Assembly: GCA_023231475.1 (NCBI GenBank)
Contig: JALJEE010001175.1
Coordinates: forward strand, 21,279-85,278
Length of the DNA: 64,000 nt
Direction: 5' to 3'
DNA from: Seison nebaliae
Taxonomy: Eukaryota; Rotifera; Pararotatoria; Seisonacea; Seisonidae
This document shows positions 11,192-21,438 of the stretch, piece after piece (the first letter of the stretch is position 1; every line of letters begins with the position of its first letter). The position numbers and the translations under genes were made by a program. A model generated the notes under the pieces. The model had not been told where the DNA came from. It searched no databases and saw only the letters and a program-made list of their open reading frames with translations.

Positions 11192-11993
11192 TTATGAATC
11201 ATTTCCTTTGTTTATTAAACCAGCATATGAGAGATTACGATTACCCCCTGAACCAAATTGGTAAGAAGTAGTTTTGTCCACTATCTTTTTCTTAATGACA
11301 ACTCCAATTACAACACAAAATAGTATGACTAAAAAAGAAATGATAAATATTTCCATTATGAGCATTCGGTAAGCTTTCGGAATTTTCTCTTCTTCTTCTA
11401 CCATTTTCCTTTCCAATTCAGTGTAATTGCTCATGATAGAATTAATAATTTTAGATAAATAATTTTTTGATAAATTGGTTTCTTTCTTTTCCGGTGAATC
11501 ATCAGATTCATCGTTGGTCGAATTGATTGATAAAGGAACTTTAATACTAATGGGAAATAAAACACAAATTGAATCTTCATCTATCAATCGACAATTTTTC
11601 CCATTGAAATAGATATGTCTATCGTCATGCTCATTAATAATCATTACCTATTGAAACAAGGTGGTTACCTTAAAGTTATAAATAAATTCTAACTGATTGT
11701 ATAGTCCAAAATCTTTCAAGTTTATTCATACAACTGAATTTCATGGAGTCGATATTATTTAGAGGATATTGTATTTGATTCAAATGATAAACAATTGGAT
11801 GTTCGTTAAAGAGCGATAGAATTGGTTCGGTAGGTAAAATAACCCTCTTGATAATGAATACATGGTCTGTATTAATATCAATGAATTTGATCGAGATTGA
11901 AGCATTACATCCGATCGATCCAGCGGTGATAAATAATTTGTAGGTATTGATGGAGGAAATAGCATAAAATAGAACTGAAAAAATTAGCAGCAT
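11192..11993 (-). CDS. Single-pass membrane protein, unrecognised
   Basis: Two exons, 11993-11694 and 11647-11192, joined in phase 0 across a 46-nt GT-AG intron, give 251 residues. The N-terminus (MLLIFSVLFYAISS) is a plausible signal peptide. An ectodomain of about 170 residues with several cysteines follows, then one transmembrane helix (IMEIFIISFLVILFCVVIGV), a KKK stop-transfer and a cytoplasmic tail of about 30 residues: type I topology. The ectodomain shows strand-like alternation that could be a divergent beta-sandwich, but I do not recognise a family. It sits between two repeat-rich stretches on the strand opposite to Cdh1. Confidence 0.65.
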
Positions 11994-12368
11994 TATTCTA
12001 ATTCTTCTAAAATTATACCTTTGTGTTCACTATTTCTTTAAAGTCAGTCACTCTGTAAAATTTAATGATTAATTTACGAATTATCAAACATAATGAAGAA
12101 TGAACTTATTACTTTTGTTATGAAAACTGTCGTCCGAAATTCATTATAATTGATAATTGTTTAGATTAACTGTCCTAAACACAGTGTTCAAATTTAAGTA
12201 TTATTAATTTTTAAACATTTTTATTCAACTTTAAATCATAAACTAAGATACATTTGAAAAATATGAATTAAATGGAATTTTAGTCTTTTTTTACTCTAAT
12301 GATTAAAAAAGGAAGAACTGGATATCCAAAAAAGGATTATATTTACTGGGTCTTAAGAAAAATCGAAC
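11994..12368. other. Intergenic region upstream of the membrane protein
   Basis: A+T-rich DNA likely holding the promoter of the minus-strand membrane protein. No TATA box in a clear position and no coding signal were recognised. Confidence 0.4.
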
Positions 12369-12492
12369 CATTTGGTAGACGGACGTTTGGTTGACGACTA
12401 TTTGGCAGACTCAGTATACAGTTATACTCTTTAGCAAGCTGTCGATCTACAAAATAGTTCCATCTACCAAATTATTCGTGTACCAAATGTCC
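12369..12492. repeat. Inverted repeat built from a 15-bp TTTGGNNGAC unit
   Basis: TTTGGTAGAC, TTTGGTTGAC and TTTGGCAGAC start at 12371, 12386 and 12401, an exact 15-bp period. The complementary motif recurs downstream: TCTACCAAAT at 12463-12472 is the perfect reverse complement of 12370-12379, and GTACCAAATG lies near 12481. The arrangement resembles the terminal structure of a small non-autonomous transposon. No element family is claimed. Confidence 0.55.
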
Positions 12493-12525
12493 TAGATTCC
12501 TTAAGTAAAACTTTCGAAGTTCAAG

Positions 12526-13150
12526 GTGTTGACGAATTTTCAACTGAATGAAAGATATATTTCTCTCAATGAATACAAATGTAATGTCAACAAATTTCTT
12601 AGTTGTCATTTAGACTGTAGGAAGAAGAGTTCTGCAACCGTTGATTCTATTAGATGCAAGTTCATTAGAACTTTTCATTCTATAAATCATCGCTGTAAAT
12701 ATTTTCCGACTTCTTTTAAAAATGAAGTTGTTTTACACGTTCTACTACGATTTATATGGCTTCCAGGCTGCTATTTCGTTTTCAATGAAATCAATAGACG
12801 CGTTAGATAGAGTGTAATCAATGTATTCGAAATCTTTTAGGATGCAAACGCTCCTTTTCAAGAGCATTTATATTCTCCATTGTCGATCTTCCTCCATTTC
12901 GATTTTTGTTGGCTAAGCGATATCTCTCTCTTCTGGAGAAGATGGATGCTTCCGAATTTCCTACTTCATCCTTTAACGACTTGCCACTACTTTCATCTTC
13001 ATTGTCGTTTTTCTGTTCATATTACACTCTTCCGAAGCCTAACCGATTGTTTAATGCAAGGGAATTGATAGATCAATTCTCCATCGAGTACTTGGTTCCT
13101 GACAATCTCAAAAATCATATACCAAGATGCTGTGGACTAATTTCCAACTA
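12526..13150 (+). mobile_element. Decayed LINE (non-LTR retrotransposon) 3' coding region
   Basis: Broken reading frames (12526-12810, then 12906-13150) show a pattern typical of the region after the reverse-transcriptase domain of LINEs, including DSIRCKFIRTFHSINHRCK. The same motif recurs at 27548-27736 (minus) as DKIRSKFIRAFYSFHHRCK. The DNA at 12838-12960 is closely similar to 41648-41770, and 13049-13115 to about 27028-27095. Frameshifts and stops show it is not functional. Confidence 0.65.
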
Positions 13151-13162
13151 CCATAACCACTA

Positions 13163-13272
13163 CCAAACCACTGTGTTACGCACGCCCCAATATGACTCTA
13201 TCGAGCTGCAGGGTACGTTATTTCGCAATTATGCGTGGAACGTGCGTAGACCACTGCGCTACGCACACACGA
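13163..13272 (-). repeat. SINE-like repeat with tRNA A-box motifs, copy 2
   Basis: About 100 bp closely matching 10926-11030, differing mainly by point changes. On the minus strand it carries TAGCGCAGTGG (13261-13251), an exact fit to the tRNA A-box consensus TRGCNNAGYNG, and TAACACAGTGG (13178-13168). It is a truncated copy that directly follows the decayed LINE and ends about 34 bp before the tRNA-Ile gene. Confidence 0.65.
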
Positions 13273-13305
13273 TTATGTGAGAAAAATATAAACAAAAAAA
13301 TGATC

Positions 13306-13379
13306 TGGCCAATGTGGGGATCGAACCCACGACATTCGCGTTATTAGCACGACGCTCTAACCAACTGAGCTAATCGGCC
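13306..13379 (-). tRNA. tRNA-Ile (anticodon AAT)
   Basis: 74 nt on the minus strand fold into a full cloverleaf: acceptor GGCCGAT/ATTGGCC with one G-T pair, D arm GCTC/GAGC, anticodon stem TCGTG/CGCGA with loop CTAATAA (anticodon AAT), five-base variable loop, and T arm GTGGG/CCCAC with loop TTCGATC. The discriminator base is A, CCA is not encoded and there is no intron. The internal A and B boxes are intact, so RNA polymerase III transcription is expected. Confidence 0.97.
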
Positions 13380-14079
13380 GACGATATAAATTCAATTGAA
13401 TTATATTTCATTTTACTAGTTACACATACAAAGACAGTCGACAAAACTTCTTACACATTAAGACTACCATAAGACTAGTACAAGAGGTTTTTTATATTTA
13501 GACGAAATTTTTAGTTTTTGAATTAACTTTATTTTTCCAATCTCCATGATTGGTTTGCAGTCAAACGACGGATGCTCACGCCATACTATGTTTTGTTTGT
13601 AATTTTGTAATCCCTCTTGCCGAAATAGAAAATGCTGAAGGTGTCGTTCGGTTGTTTTTCAGATTTTGAGTCACTTCATATTCATGATGACATTGAATTC
13701 CTCTCCGAAAATACTGAGTTAATATCGCTCAACGACACGAACCTTTTAATTTAAAATAAACTATTATAGAAGTTAATCAGTGTTACTTACGATTGTAGGA
13801 CGTTATTCCCGACGTTTCTCTTTCTTAAAGAAGCATGAAAAAGAAGGAAATTATCGCCGATTTTTCTGGAAAATTTTGAAAATAAAAGGAAAGAGAAAGA
13901 AAACGAAAAAATCGGAGATAGTTTCCTTCTATTTACATTTACTTAGGATCGACTTATAATTAAAGTTTATTTTCAATAATCATACGTCGGTAACTTTCAG
14001 TGGAAAATTGGAATGATGATAGGAAAATGTTAGGTTGATATTTTTAATCATAACTTATTTTTTCTTAGTCCGGAAAGGG
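13380..14079. other. Intergenic region
   Basis: A+T-rich DNA between the tRNA and the 3' end of the USP-like gene. It includes an A/G-rich segment near 13870-13915 that is partly complementary to 13815-13850. No gene is recognised. Confidence 0.4.
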
Positions 14080-15501
14080 TTAAAGAACATAAATTTCATC
14101 TCCATTACCTTCATGGAAGCTTTTTTCTTTTTCTAAAATGAATCCTGTAACTTTTTCGAATCTTAATATGTAGGTAAATTGTTCAATATCGTCGATCTTT
14201 AAAGAAAATTCATCGTTCATTAAAAGCCATTGTCTTCGCCTTTGAATTATGGCATAGGCATGAGTTTCCATTGCTTCATCCAGTAACTTATTGGAGGCAT
14301 CACTATCAAGCCATTCACAAATTTGTTTAAAGATCGAACGAACATATCGTTGTTCTTGTGGCAAATAATCATATATTTGTGGTTCTTCATTTAGTATTAC
14401 TTCTACCGTTCTCTCGTAAAGAACATCGACACATTCTTGAGAATACATATCACGTACCTCACGTACAGGTAATAATTCGCTTATTTTTAAATTATGTTCC
14501 TCCTCGATTGCAACGGATATTCCAGTTAACTTATAGCTATTTCTTCGTCTATTTCTGATTGCTAGATTTATTCTTAAATCTTCATCGTTCTTTAATTGTG
14601 GAATGGTGTAGAACTGTCGTACTAGGACTAAAGGCAAATCAGGAGAACCGTCCTCCCATTTAACATTTAACCGATGTATCAAACTTAATATACCAGCCAC
14701 AGTTTTTGTCGCCTTTGGATGAAGTTCAAACTTCAACGATTCTTCTAGACTCATTATTAAAACATCAGGTGCATGTGGTTGAATTAGGTTTTGAGTCAAA
14801 TCTTCAATAATATGGTGACCAACTATTCTTTCATAATTTCTTAGAAACCGTCGCGGTTGATTCCATTGAATCCAAGGAAACTTATTAATCGAAAAGTGTA
14901 AATTTAGTACACTAATATCAGGATAGTAAAGAAAAACATAATGTCCCTGACATACAGTTTGAACATCAACAATTTCAAATAAATCTTTTAACATTTTATC
15001 CCATCTAACTACGTCGTTCCCATTTTCTTCTTTTATATCAAGAATTAGTCGTTCGCATTTAGAGTTTGGACTTTCATTAATTTCCGATTGCAAATCCAGC
15101 TCGTGTTTACTTGCTTTAACCAAATAATAATCGCCAACAAGTCCATGTTTTGTGTTATATTCTTCATTTCTTTCGAGAGCCACAACTGCTGTGCGAAATA
15201 CATCACTTACACTTTTATTATATTTCTTCATATCTTTCGGGTTCTCCTCTCCGACACTTTGGTACATTTGTTCCATATAATTACACAGTTCAATAGAGTT
15301 ACATTTCTGTTCCTCCTCTATTAATCTCATCAAGGTTGGACTAGATGTCATCATACTAACTATTACATTGGTCAAACATATTCCGAGAGAAGGATTGTTG
15401 AGTATTCCTCGTATACTTTTATCTGATTGATCAAATAAGTTATTTAAAGTGTTCCATTTCTGTTGAAACAAAAGTTCAGGAAATTTTGGATCTAAATTCA
15501 T
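14080..15501 (-). CDS. Highly divergent USP-like (peptidase C19) protein, copy A
   Basis: 473 residues, intronless. The start is placed at MNLDPKFPEL because it aligns with the start of the paralogue at 57787; an open frame continues 50 codons upstream but is poor in protein character. Ubiquitin-specific-protease features: a Cys-box-like GICLTNVIVSMMTSSPTL (Cys 42), a middle strand LPLVLVRQFYTIPQL followed by YKLTGI (cf. vLvihLkRF...YeL), and a His box THAYAIIQRRRQWLLMND (His 414, Asn 429), with FILEKEK in place of the terminal YILFYE. The oxyanion Asn five residues before the Cys is not conserved and no zinc ribbon is seen. Deubiquitinase activity is therefore possible but unproven; an inactive ubiquitin-binding fold is the alternative. 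The assignment rests on motif order and spacing, not on a search. Confidence 0.55.
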   Translation of the reverse strand: MNLDPKFPELLFQQKWNTLNNLFDQSDKSIRGILNNPSLGICLTNVIVSMMTSSPTLMRLIEEEQKCNSIELCNYMEQMYQSVGEENPKDMKKYNKSVSDVFRTAVVALERNEEYNTKHGLVGDYYLVKASKHELDLQSEINESPNSKCERLILDIKEENGNDVVRWDKMLKDLFEIVDVQTVCQGHYVFLYYPDISVLNLHFSINKFPWIQWNQPRRFLRNYERIVGHHIIEDLTQNLIQPHAPDVLIMSLEESLKFELHPKATKTVAGILSLIHRLNVKWEDGSPDLPLVLVRQFYTIPQLKNDEDLRINLAIRNRRRNSYKLTGISVAIEEEHNLKISELLPVREVRDMYSQECVDVLYERTVEVILNEEPQIYDYLPQEQRYVRSIFKQICEWLDSDASNKLLDEAMETHAYAIIQRRRQWLLMNDEFSLKIDDIEQFTYILRFEKVTGFILEKEKSFHEGNGDEIYVL

Positions 15502-15953
15502 TTTACTTAAGAAACAAATTGGTAAAGGATTTAGAATCTTCAAATAAACAGTTACACGATGAAATTTTAAAAAAAATTGAAAATAAAAGTTAAAACAAAA
15601 ATATTTACTATTTCCATTTTTGTCGCATCTACATGGAAGAACAAAAAGCACAATGTTATCTAACTTGTAAGTATCATCGTATCACAATGGACGGATTCTA
15701 CAGTACGTAGGACTTCAGTAAATAATCTATAAAAGAAAAATTTTAAATTAAGATTCAATTAATTTGACAAGTTCTGAACAAACAATATTCAGAAATTTCA
15801 GTAACGTGTTTTAAAGTATTAAAAAAACAAAATAGAAACATAATAAAACTGAGCAATTACCAGTTTTAGTTCCTTAATTTCATTTCTAATTTTTTTTAAT
15901 TTTCATTTCTTTTTCTTTCCTCCAGTATCGTCCTCCAGTAGACAGTAGTAAAA
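15502..15953. promoter_or_regulatory. Divergent intergenic region between USP-like and secreted-protein genes
   Basis: 450 bp between two start codons that face away from each other, so both promoters are expected here. A+T-rich; no definite TATA box or other site was assigned. Confidence 0.35.
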
Positions 15954-17055
15954 ATGTTTTTAATCCTCGTCGTAAGTTTATTAGTCTTTCGGAATGCGAA
16001 GTGTGCCGATAAGGACGATGAAGATACAATACTATTAAAACGAGAAATTTTCAGTTTCCTTAGAATTTATTTTAGTTTATAATTTAACCAATTCTTAAAA
16101 TTTAGCAAATACTGATGCGTATGAACAACAGGTGCAAGTTAGAAGAGAATATAATGAAAGGTTTGCTGGTTTGACAAGTTTGAACAGGAATGGATTAACT
16201 GATCGTGAAGTTCGTGAGAACGAACATAATTCAGTCGTTCTTCGAGTTGTTCAAATTACACCTCACATTGGAATATTTGATTCTGAATTAATGGCGTCAA
16301 TTGTTGGAAAATTGTTCTTGGACTTCCGAAATGTTTTATATGGAAATATGCACGACTTTAATGGTAGACCTATGTGCACTATAATGATTCAATATCGGTA
16401 TACCAATATGGTATGTTTCAACCCAGTTGAAAAGACGATTCGTGGTTATTCTCTCCATGGTAATGATATTGAACCCTTCGTTAAACAATTAACATTTATT
16501 TATTGTTTGCAAATGGTGTATTTTGAAGAAATGGCAGATACGGACTGCGCATTTACAATGTACCTCGAAAAGGATAATATAGCTATTACCGCCAAAAACG
16601 CGAATAATGTAATGAACTCAGTAGCTATGGATTTTATTAGAACTGCATACTATAGTGCGGTAGATTTAACGGCTGCATTGGACATGAAAGGTTTTACTAG
16701 GGAAATGAGTCAATTGTCTACAAGTTCCGATACAACATTACGAGAGGAGAAAACAGAAATACAGGGAAAAGTTTACGAACCAATTGAAGTTTTTCAATAC
16801 ATGGGACCCGATGGGGTGCCTGCTATGCTTGACAACGTTAAGGAAAAAGCTCCGACTAGACCAACCCAAACACAAATACCCACTACTACAACAAAGCTCG
16901 AAAACGTTCTCTTAACTGCTGGAACAAAAAGATCATCAACTGGTGTGGATCCTACTCCAAATAAGACCTTTGAAACTTACGTGCCACCCCCACCCGAAGA
17001 AACTACCAAAAAAAGTAAAGAAGAAGGAACTACAACTACTACAACAACTAGCTAA
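15954..17055 (+). CDS. Secreted orphan protein with Thr-rich tail
   Basis: Exons 15954-16053 and 16106-17055, joined across a 52-nt intron, give 349 residues. The first 17 residues (MFLILVVSLLVFRNAKC) form a signal peptide. A globular region of about 230 residues follows with no recognised domain (it includes VVLRVVQITPHIGIFDSEL and the cysteine-bearing FIYCLQMVYFEEMADTDCAF). The last 80 residues are low-complexity, rich in Thr, Pro and Lys, ending in a Thr run, a candidate site for O-glycosylation. It shares a 450-bp divergent upstream region with the USP-like gene. Function unknown. Confidence 0.7.
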
Positions 17056-17618
17056 GCAAATAGTTTGAATAGAAAATTACTAATTCACCTTAACGTACAT
17101 TCTCCACAGTAGTTAGAAGTAAAACATTTTTAAAATGTAAAATGTTAAAAAGATTAATTTTTTCTAAAGAATATAATTATGATTGTATATAATTTTCCAA
17201 TAATATATAGATTAAGAACTGAACAATTTTATTATATAATTATAATTTCTCTTTTCTGCTATTCATCTTACAAAAAAAATTATTTAGTAACTTGATTCTA
17301 TTTAATGAGAAACTCTTAAAATAAGAGCAACATCGTTGCCACTAATATAATTCTGCATGTATACATCAAAAATAGTGTTCCATTTAATGGAAGAAACTAA
17401 AATGAAATAAATTACTCTAATTTTCCTAAACTGTTTTCTACTCTCAGAAAAAGGAGAAGTAATTAAGGAAATGGTAAAATGCGCATCATTTTCCCATTAA
17501 AACGCATTCATCATCAAACATCATCATCTGGAATAGAAATACATTCTATTTTTTCGTGATTTCTACGGAATAAAAAATCTGTAATTAAATACAGTTTTCG
17601 TTTGAAGTCTTATCAAAT
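17056..17618. other. Intergenic region
   Basis: 3' flank of the secreted-protein gene and 5' flank of the calcineurin-B-like gene. A+T-rich, nothing recognisable. Confidence 0.4.
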
Positions 17619-18146
17619 ATGGGTGTTGAACATTCGTTACCTGAATCTTCATGTAACCATTTCGATTCGGAAGAAATTTCGAAAATAATCGACAAATTTA
17701 AAAAGATTGATAAGGATCGTAGTGGAACTTTGTCGACCGAAGAATTTCATTCAATTCCATCTTTAAACGAAAATCCATTACTTCAGCGAGTTATCGACAC
17801 ATTCGATCTCGATAAAGATGGCGAGATTGATTTTAAGGAATTTATAGAAGGCGTTTCGGTTTTTAGCATGAAAAACGATAAAATAGAAAAATTGAAATTT
17901 GCATTCAAAATTTACGATATAGACAATGACGGATATATTGGTAATGGTGAGTTATTTCAAGTTTTGAAAACGATGGTAGGAAACAATTTGGAAGAAGAAC
18001 AATTGCAACAAATTGTAGACAAAACGATTTGGTATGCCGATACGGATAAAGATGGAAAAATTTCTTTTAATGAATTTAAATCGATCGTCGATGATTCGCT
18101 CCAAGATGATTTACACGAGTCAATGAAAATAAATATCATAAAATAA
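17619..18146 (+). CDS. Calcineurin B-like regulatory subunit, divergent and intronless
   Basis: 175 residues. It begins [20 protein letters not shown], fitting calcineurin B with Gly2 available for N-myristoylation. Four canonical 12-residue EF-hand loops are present: [36 protein letters not shown] and [25 protein letters not shown] and QQIVDKTI are calcineurin-B-specific. It should bind calcium and the catalytic A subunit of the calcium/calmodulin phosphatase. Calcineurin B is normally one of the most conserved proteins; many substitutions outside the loops (for example [16 protein letters not shown]) and the lack of introns suggest a retrocopy-derived or tissue-specific paralogue rather than the housekeeping gene. 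Confidence 0.88.
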   Translation: MGVEHSLPESSCNHFDSEEISKIIDKFKKIDKDRSGTLSTEEFHSIPSLNENPLLQRVIDTFDLDKDGEIDFKEFIEGVSVFSMKNDKIEKLKFAFKIYDIDNDGYIGNGELFQVLKTMVGNNLEEEQLQQIVDKTIWYADTDKDGKISFNEFKSIVDDSLQDDLHESMKINIIK

Positions 18147-18372
18147 AAAATACTTTCAAAAAATAATTGGTTCAAATAATAGAAAATCAAAAGAATTATT
18201 TGAACATGAATTTGTATAACTTTTGTTTGATTTTCATAATAAAATGAATCGTTCTTTTAAAAAATGAATGTTTTAAAATATAGAATACAAGTTAAAGTTG
18301 TCGGTTGCAGTTTTTAATTTTCTTTCTATTCGGTTTCCTTAATTTTCTGTTTCTAATTTTCAACTTTTCACT

Positions 18373-18993
18373 ATGACGAAATGTACATTAATATTCTTAT
18401 TCTTTCTCAATATTTTTATTTTCAAAAATGTGGAAGGATTGGGCGAATATCCGTTTATGGGTATATTTTAATTTGCAAAAATTTAAACTGATGAATCTAT
18501 TTTAGATCGAGAACGTACTGACAGATATAATTATTATCGGGACATCGATGACACTTTTCAAATTGCTACGAAAGGTATATTTCCATTGTATAAAAGCACC
18601 GAAGTACTAAATTGTGCGATAAGTACACACCTTATGACGGATGACCCTCTTGTCATTGCAAAAATTACGGGTTATGGAATTCTCAATCATTTCGTAATAA
18701 AACCATTACAATCAAAAAACGCAGGCCAGTTTAATAATTTCTGCTTTCGATCCTCGCTTAGTACGATGCAAGTGGGTGGTTGTGTCCGTACGAACAAACA
18801 AGGCAAAGCTGAAGTTTTTATTGTCTATCGAGGTTGGTTAGACATTAAACCTTATGCCACCCATTTGGTTTCCATTATCAACAATATCAATTTCAATGTA
18901 ATGAATAAGGAAAATATCATTACTTTCCGTATCCATAAATCAAAAAATGTTGTGGAATTTGAGAAATCTTTCTTATACCTAGTTGATGCTTGA
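18373..18993 (+). CDS. Secreted orphan protein
   Basis: Exons 18373-18460 and 18506-18993, joined across a 45-nt intron, give 191 residues. A signal peptide (MTKCTLIFLFFLNIFIF) precedes a mature protein with four cysteines (in LNCAIS, NNFCFRS, VGGCVRT and the N-terminal Cys4 of the leader). No family is recognised. The alternation of polar and hydrophobic residues suggests a beta-rich fold. It follows the calcineurin-B-like gene by 226 bp on the same strand. Confidence 0.65.
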
Positions 18994-19162
18994 ATCCCTA
19001 CTATCAAGAGATAAAGTTGTGATAAAAGACGAGCTTCGATTTCATACAGACAAACTCTAACTTTCTTTGTAAAACCACATAGAATTTAGCATCATTGTTA
19101 CTATAGTAAATATCTAAACTTTTTTCCATGTTTAAATAAACTGTTCAAACTGAGTCGTTTCA

Positions 19163-20127
19163 ATGGTTGACTTCAATGAATATATTTCTGATTTTAAGAA
19201 AGTTGTCGATAAGAAAGATACGTTATATACGATCGAATCAAAAAATTGTGAATTAGATCCTGTTCATTTTATAAAATTCTTCTGTTTCCTCAAATTCATC
19301 TTTCTCTTACATCTTCTTGTTAGTCCCACCATATAGTCAGATGTTATTTAGTAGTTCAAGTGACTGATGGCTTAAAAGAATTGATCGGTTAAATGATTTC
19401 TTAATGTAAATTATTATTAATTTTCTTAGATAAATTAGGCAATTATTGTAAATCAATGGTGAATGAAAATGAAGATCCAGACTTAAATGCAATTCCTGGA
19501 ATCATAAATTCTTATGCAACCATATTCACTTATGTTACGGAAGTTAATATTAGTTGGATAGGATTCTAATAATTACACCTTCTTCCAATTCTTAATTAAC
19601 TAGTGTGCTATGCATCACTTAACAAACCAATTGAACATAATCAACGAACATGAAACATTAAACAATTGTCGAATAGTCTGTGTGAATTATAAGGTTGAGA
19701 ATATTCCTTTAATGAAAATAATTGTTTGTTATCGCTTTTTTGTTAATAGATTCAATATAGATTATTAGAAGGTTGGTATGTTGAGTCGAAAGAAGATACG
19801 GAAACGATTGGAAATGATGAAGCTGAAATCGAAGGAATCGATATCATAAAAAAGTATTTGGATTCTCTCGCATCGACATTGACACTTCGAAAGAAAGTGG
19901 ATAAGAAATCAGTTACACGAGTAGTACCTCTCACTTTACTCAAACAATTATTAACATTACCCGAATTATTCACAATTGATGAACATTTCGAAATTAATGA
20001 ATTACCTTCTACCAATTTTATTGAAAGCGGTTTATTTTTTTATCTTTCTTCCAATACATTTTTTTTATTTGTGAATGAAACAGAACTGTTATGGCCGAAA
20101 TCGTTGAACGATTATTCGTACACTTAA
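19163..20127 (+). CDS. Uncharacterised helical protein, five exons
   Basis: Exons 19163-19261, 19324-19387, 19430-19542, 19750-20029 and 20084-20127 keep one frame and give about 199 residues. The predicted protein looks helical and acidic (DGLKELIDKLGNYCKSM, EDTETIGNDEAEIEG, VVPLTLLKQLLTLPELF). No motif was recognised. The last intron is 54 nt, a multiple of three, so retention would also leave an open frame. The intron at 19543-19749 is long for this window. The exon structure is a manual reconstruction. Confidence 0.5.
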
Positions 20128-20416
20128 TTCTTGCCGACAACAAAGAAATGTGACATTTCATCTAAATTTCTCAATAAATTATCATTCTTTGAACTCAATT
20201 ATTTTTCTTATGTTATCCTTCTCTTAATTGAATGACTACCATACTTAGTCACTTTTTTCTTGTCACATTTTATTGATTACTTAATTAATTAGCTAATCGT
20301 CATACTCAATAAACAAGTTAAACATCTGTTACTATCGAACGATAATCTAGTATAAATTAGAATGAAATTCAATATAAATCTTATATCATTCTATTCTCCT
20401 CTTCTAGTAGCACACA

Positions 20417-20932
20417 ATGAACTCTTTAAAGAAATATTCTTCGTTTGGTGAAATAACTGCAAAATCGCATGATGAGAGAATTTTGAAGAATTTAAGTGTG
20501 AAAATGCAATATGTTATCGAATGGATGGAGAATGATGATTTCGTGAAATACATCGAAGAACATGGAAAGAAGAAGTCGAACGAGGAGGAAACGAAAGAAT
20601 TCAGCTCAACCGATGAAACAAATGAACAGATCGAAAAAGATGATATTATTGATAATTCAGGTCTATCACAAACTGAGCAACAAGACCATCAATTGGTAGA
20701 CTCAATATTTGATTATGGAAAATCAATGATGAAGGATTACAATAACGAGTTGGAAGCCACAAAACAGAAGGAAATAAATTTTGCACCGAAAGATGGAAAA
20801 CAAATCTTACATCCATCAGTCATGTTTAACTCATATCCATATTTTTCACCAGTGGTACCTGTATGTTATGTTTCTCCCTATTATCCATTCAACACCAACA
20901 ACAATATCCATTTCAGTCCTAACTTTAATTAA
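20417..20932 (+). CDS. Uncharacterised acidic protein
   Basis: 171 residues, intronless, beginning MNSLKKYSSFGEITAK. The middle (about residues 55-105) is rich in Glu, Lys and Asp and probably disordered. The C-terminus is Tyr/Pro/Asn-rich (YPYFSPVVPVCYVSPYYPF). No signal peptide, membrane segment or known domain. A clean start and a length well above background in A+T-rich DNA support it as coding. Confidence 0.5.
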   Translation: MNSLKKYSSFGEITAKSHDERILKNLSVKMQYVIEWMENDDFVKYIEEHGKKKSNEEETKEFSSTDETNEQIEKDDIIDNSGLSQTEQQDHQLVDSIFDYGKSMMKDYNNELEATKQKEINFAPKDGKQILHPSVMFNSYPYFSPVVPVCYVSPYYPFNTNNNIHFSPNFN

Positions 20933-21438
20933 TTCTTTAAAATTTGCTTTCCATTTCATTCTCATCAAATAAAATTTTTCAATTTAATCTTTTTTCATTG
21001 ATTCAATTAATTCTTTTTCAATAAGTTCATTAAAATTTTTTAAATTTTAAAAACGCCTCTATAATCTAATCTCTATATATAATCTCTATAATATCTTTAT
21101 AAGAATGGTGAGAATCACAGTTGAATCTAAATTGATATGAGTTTAATTGAAAATTTATTGTTGAAATCGAAGTGGGAAATATTGGGGAATGATTTGGATA
21201 GATTATTTCACGTTAAGTAGTTTAGTTAAAGATTATAGTATGAGAGCAGGTAAATATTAAAAAATATATTTTATTAATAACTAAATAAAGTTAAAAATGT
21301 AAATAAATAGAAATACTTGATAAATTTGACGATAATAACATTAGTTTTCGAGAGAAATAAATTCATAATTATTTTTTTTGACGATTAACCAGGAAATTTA
21401 AACTTTATCGGTATCGATTAGTTATCATTTCGGGTTTA
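20933..21438. other. Intergenic region between convergent genes
   Basis: A+T-rich DNA with AATAAA-type signals near 20968 and short TATA-like repeats at about 21070-21090. Nothing else recognised. Confidence 0.4.
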
